The translations under genes and the position numbers were made by a program. Below the pieces are notes generated by a model, which was not told the DNA's origin, ran no database searches, and was given only the letters and a program-made list of their open reading frames with translations. Below are positions 1 through 5,214 of a DNA stretch of 7,811 nt, piece by piece. Every line of letters starts with the position of its first letter. Positions within the stretch are counted from its first letter, which is position 1. The stretch comes from Clostridia bacterium (lineage in GTDB: Bacteria; Bacillota; Clostridia; Oscillospirales; Acutalibacteraceae), in assembly GCA_017631705.1 (NCBI GenBank), contig JAGBSU010000014.1, positions 1 through 7,811 on the forward strand, written 5' to 3'.

Positions 1-1
1 C

Positions 2-436
2 GAATCAACACAAAAACGGGTAAATCCGGAAGCGGCAACGCGAATTCGTGCTGCCAATGCGGAAGAGGCCGTACTGGGTATGGTGCTGTTACACCCCGAA
101 TATTTCAAAACGCTGTCTGCGGTGCTGTCGCCGGAGGACATGGTGACACCGTTTAACAAAGCACTGTACACCTTGCTGACAGAACGACAAAAAGAAGGAA
201 AAGAAATTGAACTGACTTATTTATCGGAAGTGTACGATAACGATGAAATGGCTTATCTTACCAAAATGGTAAAGGATGCCAGAGAGCGTGTTTCGGCATT
301 GACAGCCGACGAAATAAAGCGCTATGCGGAAATTATCCGCTATGAAAATCGCCTATCGGTGCTCAATAGACCATCAGAACTGACACCGGAGCAAATTAAA
401 GAACAGTTAGATACCATGAAGCAAATGAAGAAATAA
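2..436 (+). CDS. dnaG: DNA primase DnaG, C-terminal part (5' end outside window)
   Basis: This is the 3' end of a gene that is open from the first bases of the window (frame from base 2), giving about 144 codons before the TAA at 434-436; the ATG at 80 is internal, not the real start. The visible part matches the C-terminal helicase-binding domain of bacterial primase: a helical, charged segment containing AEEAVLGMVLLHPEYF, the usual opening of that domain (family knowledge), followed by helices rich in Lys and Glu up to the end. DnaG makes RNA primers at the replication fork, and this domain docks on the replicative helicase DnaB/DnaC. The catalytic zinc-binding and TOPRIM domains would lie upstream, outside the window. 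The call is supported by rpoD starting 26 bases downstream, the classical primase-sigma pair. There is no terminator in the gap, so co-transcription is expected. Confidence 0.9.
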   Translation, partial: ESTQKRVNPEAATRIRAANAEEAVLGMVLLHPEYFKTLSAVLSPEDMVTPFNKALYTLLTERQKEGKEIELTYLSEVYDNDEMAYLTKMVKDARERVSALTADEIKRYAEIIRYENRLSVLNRPSELTPEQIKEQLDTMKQMKK

Positions 437-462
437 GGATTTTTGTAACGGAGGAATACAAA

Positions 463-1638
463 ATGGAAGAAAACAAAAACGAGATTTTTAAAGAGGTTAC
501 CGGTAACGAGCCGTTGTTGGCGGATGACATGAGCGATATGACCTCGATTCGCAAAGAGAAAAAATCTCAGTTGACTGAACTGATTGAACTTGGCCGTTCC
601 AAGGGAAAACTAACCACACAGGAAATTATGGATGTGTTGGAAACGGTGGATTTTGACCCGGAACAAATGGACAAGTTATACGAAGCCTTGGAAGGCTTTA
701 ATGTGGAGGTCGTTGATGATTTTTCCGATGCCGCTTTCAACGATGCCGATTTTTCCTTGGACCCTCCCGAAACCGAGATTGCCGATACCGATACCGGTGC
801 TGACGGTGTTTCTACCGACGACCCGGTGAAGGTATACTTAAAGGAAATCGGTCGGGTACCTTTGCTGACACCCGAAGAGGAAATTGACCTTTCTATCCGT
901 ATTGCTGAAGGGGATTCCTATGCCAAAAAGCGCTTGTCCGAAGCCAATTTACGGTTGGTGGTCAGTATCGCTAAGCGTTATGTCGGTCGCGGTATGCATT
1001 TCTTGGATTTAATTCAAGAGGGTAACTTAGGGTTGATTAAAGCGGTGGAAAAATTTGACTATACCAAAGGCTTTAAGTTTTCCACCTATGCTACTTGGTG
1101 GATTCGTCAAGCCATTACCCGTGCCATTGCCGACCAAGCACGTACCATTCGTATTCCGGTTCACATGGTGGAAGTCATCAACAAAGTGAAAAAGGTATCC
1201 AGCCAATTGTTGCATAAAAACGGTCACGAGCCCACGGCGGAAGAAATTGCTGTGGAGTTGGAAATGTCTTCGGATAAGGTACGCGAGATTATGCGCGTGG
1301 CACAGGAACCGGTATCTTTGGAAACACCGATTGGTGAGGAAGAGGACAGTCATTTGGGTGATTTTATTCCCGATGATGAAGCGTTGGCACCTGCGGATGC
1401 GGCATCGCACTTATTGCTTAAAGAACAATTAAAAGATGTTTTGGCGACGCTGACGCTGCGTGAAGCGAAGGTTTTATCGTTGCGTTTCGGTTTAGAGGAC
1501 GGCCGTCCGCGTACTTTGGAGGAAGTCGGTAAAGAATTCGAAGTGACGCGTGAACGCATTCGTCAAATTGAGGCGAAGGCTTTACGCAAACTGCGTCATC
1601 CCAGTCGCAGTAAAAAACTGAAAGACTTTTTAGATTGA
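463..1638 (+). CDS. rpoD: RNA polymerase primary sigma factor RpoD/SigA
   Basis: This gene encodes the housekeeping sigma factor that directs RNA polymerase to -35/-10 promoters. Its 391 residues fit the short SigA form of Firmicutes, without the large non-conserved insert of proteobacterial RpoD. Domains in order: a region 1.1-like helical segment (about 33-86); a strongly acidic linker without Lys or Arg (about 82-120); region 1.2 (DPVKVYLKEIGRVPLLT, 120-136); regions 2.1-2.4 (about 160-237) with the RpoD signature DLIQEGNLGLIKAVEKFDY (182-200) and the melting and -10 reading helix YATWWIRQAITRAI (209-222), where Q216 and T219 match the residues that read the -10 element in this family; region 3 (about 238-305), including a 3.2-finger-like acidic stretch ending DFIPDD; and region 4 (about 320-391), with the -35 helix-turn-helix around TLEEVGKEFEVTRERIRQIE (351-370). 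The ATG at 463 is preceded by GGAGG at 450-454 with an 8-base spacer. It follows dnaG closely. Confidence 0.98.
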   Translation: MEENKNEIFKEVTGNEPLLADDMSDMTSIRKEKKSQLTELIELGRSKGKLTTQEIMDVLETVDFDPEQMDKLYEALEGFNVEVVDDFSDAAFNDADFSLDPPETEIADTDTGADGVSTDDPVKVYLKEIGRVPLLTPEEEIDLSIRIAEGDSYAKKRLSEANLRLVVSIAKRYVGRGMHFLDLIQEGNLGLIKAVEKFDYTKGFKFSTYATWWIRQAITRAIADQARTIRIPVHMVEVINKVKKVSSQLLHKNGHEPTAEEIAVELEMSSDKVREIMRVAQEPVSLETPIGEEEDSHLGDFIPDDEALAPADAASHLLLKEQLKDVLATLTLREAKVLSLRFGLEDGRPRTLEEVGKEFEVTRERIRQIEAKALRKLRHPSRSKKLKDFLD

Positions 1639-1664
1639 TATGAACAAGAAAGGGTGACACGGTG

Positions 1665-1973
1665 ATGAAAAAGAAAGTTACTGAAAAAAGTGCGGTCGGA
1701 CGCGTGTTCGGGCGAGTATTTGCTTTACTCGGTGTCACCTTGCTGGCGGTACTGTTGACCGTTGTCGGCGGCATTGCGATTCTGTGTAAGGGTCCTTCAC
1801 CCACAGCACGGGCAGCGTTTGTGGTTGCGGCCTCCAAACAAAAAGAGACGGCATGGATTCCGCATGTTTTTTTAGAAAAAGAGGAAGTGGCGAACATTTT
1901 GGATCAGCAAGAAACGCTTCCCTTGACCGTCATTGATGAAATTTTCTCGTTTTCATCCCAAAAAGCCGAGTGA
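1665..1973 (+). CDS. Small single-pass membrane protein of unknown function, with GPSPTAR motif
   Basis: I do not recognise a characterised gene. The 102-residue product has a basic N-terminus, one strong membrane helix (about 18-41), then GPSPTAR (43-49) and a short outside tail containing HVFLEKEEVANIL (67-79). From memory, a membrane anchor followed by GPS-x-x-AR, a short helix and a FLS/FLE-E-E-I stretch resembles the N-terminus of clostridial phosphodiester-glycosidase (NAGPA-like) proteins. The catalytic domain is absent here, so this is either a free-standing anchor protein or a remnant. That link is inference. Start choice: the ribosome site AAAGGGTG (1649-1656) is 8 bases from the ATG at 1665; an in-frame GTG at 1662 is an alternative with a 5-base spacer. 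The gene follows rpoD by 26 bases, and its TGA overlaps the ribosome binding site of the next gene, so the three are probably translated from one mRNA. Confidence 0.75.
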   Translation: MKKKVTEKSAVGRVFGRVFALLGVTLLAVLLTVVGGIAILCKGPSPTARAAFVVAASKQKETAWIPHVFLEKEEVANILDQQETLPLTVIDEIFSFSSQKAE

Positions 1974-1979
1974 AAGGAG
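1973..1979 (+). promoter_or_regulatory. Ribosome binding site that decides the start at 1988
   Basis: The sequence AAAGGAG lies 8 bases before the ATG at 1988 and overlaps the stop codon of the upstream gene. A longer open frame could begin at a GTG at 1970, but that start would place this ribosome site inside the coding sequence and has none of its own at a normal distance. The ATG at 1988 is therefore preferred. Confidence 0.75.
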
Positions 1980-1987
1980 TGCACCGC

Positions 1988-3154
1988 ATGACGGAAAACA
2001 AGATGTTGACAGAAGAAGCCTTGCTGCATGACGGTACGCAGATGCTAACTGCCGGCGAAGTGTTGGTGCAGGATGCCGTAGTGGAAGCGGTGCCGATTAC
2101 GCCGAAACGAAAACGCCGTTTTTGGCCGTGGTTATGTGCGTATACGGTGTTATTGGTGGCTGTTGCTGCGTTTGGATTGGTGCAATGGTATACACATTTG
2201 CAGGCCTACGAGGAAGCGATACCGAATAACATGTTGTCGCAGTTTTTAGAGTGGATAGAAACGGACGATTATGAGGCTTTATATGCGTGCGCGGATTATG
2301 AGGAAACCGTTCTCAATACCAAAGCCGAGTATTTGCGGTATTTAGAGCGTGTGTACGGCAATGCCCAGGGTACATTATCGATGCGAAAACTTCGTGATGT
2401 TTCAGCATACGAGCAAGAGTATGCCGTGTATGCCGGTGAAAAGGAATTGACAAAAGCCATGCTTATTAAAAATCCCGCTTGGGGGGAGGCACCGTGGACA
2501 ATCTATACGGTGTGTCAACCGATAGAGGCTGTGGCGGTAATTGCCGAGGAAGATACGCGGATATCGATAAACGGCGTGGAATTGGCACTTTTGAATCTGC
2601 CGCCACAAGCGGTACAGGAAATTGAATTCGCCGGCAGTTCAAAAACGGATGTGTTACCGGTGGTTCACCGTTATACGATAGAGGGATTATTGAACCTACC
2701 GGAAATTACAGGGCTTACCTTAGGCGGAGAAAGTTGCACGGTGCAAGCCGAAGGGGAAACTGTATATCGCGTGTTACACCCCACCACAGCGGAAACGAAA
2801 GCTATGCACGAAGCCTTGGCGCAAGAAACAGCGGCAGATTATGCTGCCTTTACTGCCAAACGCTTAAAAATCAAAGTGTTGAAACAACGACTGCATGAGT
2901 TTGGTGATTTATACAATGCGGCGGACACCTTTACGGGATTTATTCAACCGACGCCTTCTTCTTACGAATGCGGAGAAATGACGGTGAGCGAATACCGTGC
3001 GTTGACAGCGAGAGATTTTTCCTGTACGGTTCGTTTTCAACCGACCATGGTGCAAAAAGGACAGAAGGTTACAGGAAACGAGGTTGCCTATCGACTGACC
3101 TTTTTATCCGTGGAAGGAAATTGGAAATTGTTGTCATTGACGGATGTAAAATAA
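1988..3154 (+). CDS. Membrane-anchored extracytoplasmic protein of unknown function
   Basis: I cannot assign a function. The 388-residue product has a cytoplasmic N-terminal segment of about 44 residues ending in a basic cluster (KRKRR, 40-44), one membrane helix (about 46-66), and then roughly 320 residues that should lie outside the membrane. The outside part looks like at least three small modules: a helical stretch with alpha+beta character (about 78-180, NNMLSQFLEWIETDDYEALY near its start); a beta-rich middle with an RISINGVEL strand (191-199); and a C-terminal module (about 275-388) of helices followed by strands ending GNWKLLSLTDVK. The first and last modules have the general layout of NTF2-like domains found in clostridial surface proteins; this is a fold guess only. 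Five cysteines lie outside the membrane helix. The gene starts 14 bases after the upstream stop and ends 16 bases before the DUF2079 gene, which places it in the same operon. Confidence 0.8.
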   Translation: MTENKMLTEEALLHDGTQMLTAGEVLVQDAVVEAVPITPKRKRRFWPWLCAYTVLLVAVAAFGLVQWYTHLQAYEEAIPNNMLSQFLEWIETDDYEALYACADYEETVLNTKAEYLRYLERVYGNAQGTLSMRKLRDVSAYEQEYAVYAGEKELTKAMLIKNPAWGEAPWTIYTVCQPIEAVAVIAEEDTRISINGVELALLNLPPQAVQEIEFAGSSKTDVLPVVHRYTIEGLLNLPEITGLTLGGESCTVQAEGETVYRVLHPTTAETKAMHEALAQETAADYAAFTAKRLKIKVLKQRLHEFGDLYNAADTFTGFIQPTPSSYECGEMTVSEYRALTARDFSCTVRFQPTMVQKGQKVTGNEVAYRLTFLSVEGNWKLLSLTDVK

Positions 3155-3170
3155 AGGGAGGTGCAACTGT

Positions 3171-4928
3171 TTGACAGGGAATTTCCGCGATTTTTTCATG
3201 CCGTTTCCGTTTGTTAAACGGTTGCTGGGCTCTTGGTTTATATGGTGTGCACTGTATAAAGGTTTTTCGGTGTGGTTTGCATTGCCGTTATGGGTGGTTG
3301 TTTTAGGAACGGGTGCGACTTGTGTGGTCGCATACGCCTGGCAAAAGCAAACAGCGTTGAGAACGGCTGATGACATATTCTTTTGTGCCGGCACCACGGT
3401 GTTTGCTGTGGCGCTTACCTACTGTTACGGCGGCAATCATCTGTACGCCTTTGTGTTGGTGGTGCTGACAGCATTGGGAATAGCGTTATATCCGGTGCTG
3501 CGTTCCGGCAAGGAGTTGACACCACCGATTTCCGAACGTGCGGTAAGGTTATACTGCATTGTGTTGTCGGTAATCATGTTTGCGGTGATTGTAGCCATAT
3601 CCTGTATACGATACCGTATTTTTGCGACACCAAATTTTGATTTCGGTTTATTTTGTAATATGTTCCATTATATGCGGGAGACCGGATTGCCGTTGGTGAC
3701 CTCGGAAAGAAATCAATTGCTTTCGCATTTTGCGGTACATATTTCACCGATTTATTATGTGTTGTTGCCGTTCTATACGATTTTTCCGTCGCCGATTACG
3801 TTGCAAATCAGCCAAGCGGTTATTGTGGCAAGCGGTATTTTACCGCTCTATGCACTTGCAAAACATTTCGGATTATCCGGCAAGTCAACGGTGGCGGTGG
3901 TGTTTGTGTATGCGGCGCACCCCGCATTATCGGCCGGTTGTTTTTACGATTTACATGAAAACTGTTTTTTGACGCCACTTCTTTTATGGTTGTTTTGGTG
4001 CTACGAAACCGGCAAACACCGTCTGCTGTTTTTACCGCTGATATTGGTTTTGTTGACTAAGGAGGATGCGGCGGTATACATTGCTATATTTGCTGTTTAT
4101 CTTTTCTTTTCACGAAAAGACAGACGCATGGGTGCTATCCTTTTCGGTATAGCCGCGGCGTATTTTACGGTGGCTATCCTGCTGTTGCAAACGTTCGGGC
4201 AAGGTGCCATGTTCGGGCGGTATGCCGGATTGTTTAAAGAAGCAAAAGAGGCAGGCGGTTTCTTACAGTTACTGCTGCGTGACCCCGGTTATTTTTTAGA
4301 ACAAATTGTGACTGCTGCAGATAAAACTGCGAAACCGTTATTTGCTTTGTTGCTGCTGTTACCTTTTGGTTCACTGCTATGGAAAACCAAAACACACAGC
4401 CGATTATTGCTGTTGTTACCGTTGCTTCTTAATTTGTTGACGGAGTACACCTATCAATACAATATCGGCTATCAATATAGCTTCGGTGTCACAGCGTTCT
4501 TGTTTTATTTATGGATACAAAACATTTCCGAAACTTCGGTTAAGCGTAGGCGAAATCCGCTGTTATTCAGCATGGCGGCGGTATGTTTGCTGTATGTGGC
4601 GGTTGTGATGCCGCGGTTGGAATCGTATGCGAGGAATGCGATTCAAAACCATGAGACCTATGCTCGCATGGAGGCTGTGTTGGATACGATTCCGAGTGAT
4701 GCTTCGGTGACGGCCTCAACTTTTTTGGTGGCACACTTGGCAGAGCGAGATATTATTTATGAGGAGCTATATCATAAAACACCTGACACGGAATATGTTG
4801 TGTTGGACAACCGTAAGGTTTACCGCGAACGAGCGGAAAAATACAAAGAGATATGCTTGCAAAACGGATATGCCGTAACACATATCACGGAAGAACTTTT
4901 AATTTTACAGCCGACAAGCAAGAGGTAG
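3171..4928 (+). CDS. DUF2079 polytopic membrane protein (possible GT-C-like enzyme)
   Basis: The 585-residue product is very hydrophobic, with about 10 to 12 membrane helices across residues 18-480 and a soluble C-terminal tail (about 481-585). Residues about 155-340 match the DUF2079 family pattern: FDFGLFCNMFHYM (156-168), the SHFAVHISPIYY loop (185-196), FPSPITLQ (205-212), FYDLHENCF (258-266) and LLTKEDAAVYIA (294-305). The family is uncharacterised. Its acidic residues in the first outside loop and conserved His residues (here H186, H190, H262) suggest a distant relation to lipid-linked-sugar (GT-C) glycosyltransferases, which is inference. The tail carries the ASVTAS...LAERDIIYE...YVVLDNR pattern usual at the end of these proteins. 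The start is a TTG at 3171 with a strong site, AAAGGGAGGTG (3153-3163), 9 bases from GGAGG to TTG; the next in-frame ATG, at 3198, has no such site. It closes the operon, and its last codons form part of the terminator. Confidence 0.88.
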   Translation: MTGNFRDFFMPFPFVKRLLGSWFIWCALYKGFSVWFALPLWVVVLGTGATCVVAYAWQKQTALRTADDIFFCAGTTVFAVALTYCYGGNHLYAFVLVVLTALGIALYPVLRSGKELTPPISERAVRLYCIVLSVIMFAVIVAISCIRYRIFATPNFDFGLFCNMFHYMRETGLPLVTSERNQLLSHFAVHISPIYYVLLPFYTIFPSPITLQISQAVIVASGILPLYALAKHFGLSGKSTVAVVFVYAAHPALSAGCFYDLHENCFLTPLLLWLFWCYETGKHRLLFLPLILVLLTKEDAAVYIAIFAVYLFFSRKDRRMGAILFGIAAAYFTVAILLLQTFGQGAMFGRYAGLFKEAKEAGGFLQLLLRDPGYFLEQIVTAADKTAKPLFALLLLLPFGSLLWKTKTHSRLLLLLPLLLNLLTEYTYQYNIGYQYSFGVTAFLFYLWIQNISETSVKRRRNPLLFSMAAVCLLYVAVVMPRLESYARNAIQNHETYARMEAVLDTIPSDASVTASTFLVAHLAERDIIYEELYHKTPDTEYVVLDNRKVYRERAEKYKEICLQNGYAVTHITEELLILQPTSKR

Positions 4929-4950
4929 TTCTCTTGCTTGTTTTTCTTTT
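4914..4950 (+). terminator. Rho-independent terminator overlapping the DUF2079 stop codon
   Basis: ACAAGCAAGAG (4914-4924) pairs perfectly with CTCTTGCTTGT (4931-4941) over 11 bp, with a 6-base loop GTAGTT that contains the TAG stop codon, followed by TTTTT-C-TTTT (4941-4950). This should end the dnaG-rpoD-DUF2079 transcription unit. The left arm encodes the last residues of the protein. Confidence 0.92.
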
Positions 4951-4992
4951 GTAAAAAATGACGATTTTTTTGGCAGATACTTGCAAAAAATC

Positions 4993-5022
4993 TTGACAAA
5001 ACCATCAAAAAGGAAGTATAAT
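4993..5022 (+). promoter_or_regulatory. Consensus sigma-A promoter for rny
   Basis: TTGACA (4993-4998) and TATAAT (5017-5022) match both consensus hexamers exactly, with an 18-base spacer. Transcription should start near 5029-5031, just after the upstream terminator. This implies a leader of about 185 bases before the rny start codon. A promoter this good suggests high basal transcription, leaving control to later steps. Confidence 0.9.
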
Positions 5023-5029
5023 CATATTG

Positions 5030-5196
5030 TGAGCAGATAGGGTTCGCGGTTGGTCGGTGCCATCGCGGCAGGCAGTTCGCTCCGGTTGTTTTATCGTATG
5101 TGGAAAGCATTTTATATAACAATTATCCGTGCTTGTCGGAAAGGGTACGGAGAACTGCATTTTGAACGAATAATTGTACATTGAAAAAAAGAAAAT
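5030..5196 (+). promoter_or_regulatory. Long structured 5' leader of rny (candidate cis-regulatory RNA)
   Basis: Reading by hand I find several helices. P1 is a hairpin, CGCGGT + GG (5045-5050, 5052-5053) with CC + ATCGCG (5060-5067), with one bulged T and apical loop TCGGTG (5054-5059). P2 is a long-range helix, GCAGTTC/GAACTGC (5072-5078 with 5152-5158) continued by TCCG/CGGA (5081-5084 with 5148-5151) across a 2-base bulge. P3, CCGTGC/GTACGG (5127-5132 with 5145-5150), competes with P2. An 8-bp pairing ACAATTAT/ATAATTGT (5119-5126 with 5170-5177) would form a pseudoknot with P2 or replace it. I see no terminator before rny, so this looks like an mRNA leader rather than a separate small RNA. 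It does not match a riboswitch or T-box that I know. Function is inferred only from length and pairing. Confidence 0.5.
5050..5184 (+). CDS. Possible small leader ORF (uncertain)
   Basis: An open frame runs from just after a TAG at 5038-5040 to a TGA at 5182-5184. It could start at TTG 5050 (44 codons, weak AGGG site at 5039-5042) or at ATG 5098 (28 codons, no clear ribosome site). The predicted peptide would be hydrophobic and basic, with LVGAIAAG near the start and WKAFYITIIRACRKGYG in the middle. I do not recognise it. The same bases also form the leader helices, so base composition alone cannot tell coding from structure. It may be a chance frame, a regulatory leader peptide whose translation would disturb helix P2, or a small membrane peptide. 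Confidence 0.2.
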   Translation: MVGAIAAGSSLRLFYRMWKAFYITIIRACRKGYGELHFERIIVH

Positions 5197-5204
5197 AGGA
5201 GGTG
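5197..5204 (+). promoter_or_regulatory. Ribosome binding site of rny, with unusually long spacer
   Basis: AGGAGGTG is an extended match to the 16S anti-Shine-Dalgarno sequence, but the GTG start at 5215 is 12 bases from GGAGG, longer than the 8 to 9 bases of the other genes here. No other in-frame start fits better. The site overlaps the perfect palindrome GGTGCACC (5201-5208). Confidence 0.7.
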
Positions 5205-5214
5205 CACCGCACAA

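Noticed and set aside
80..82. ATG at 80 as the start of a 118-residue protein
   Set aside because: The frame is open from base 2 and the upstream residues continue the primase helicase-binding domain, so it is an internal methionine.
1027..1410. Open frame on the - strand (127 codons) opposite rpoD
   Set aside because: Shadow frame over regions 2 to 3 of the sigma factor, which are strongly conserved on the + strand.
1418..1897. Long open frame on the - strand (159 codons) across the end of rpoD and the next gene
   Set aside because: It lies opposite clear genes on the + strand, has no family resemblance and no convincing ribosome site; it is a shadow of the codon pattern.
1970..1987. GTG at 1970 as the start of the 388-residue protein
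   Set aside because: The strong AAAGGAG at 1973-1979 would be inside the coding region; it is ideally placed for the ATG at 1988.
2447..2452. TTGACA hexamer as a -35 element inside the 388-residue protein gene
   Set aside because: No -10-like hexamer at 16 to 19 bases; the same applies to TTGACA at 2006-2011. For TTGACA at 299-304 the best -10 is TATGCG, a poor match.
5030..5200. 6S RNA or another stand-alone small RNA upstream of rny
   Set aside because: No terminator is visible before the rny ribosome site, and I cannot match the characteristic 6S layout; an mRNA leader is the simpler reading, though an Infernal search would decide.
5041..5210. T-box or a common metabolite riboswitch
   Set aside because: I do not find the T-box conserved bulge sequence, a terminator/antiterminator pair or motifs of common riboswitches that I know.
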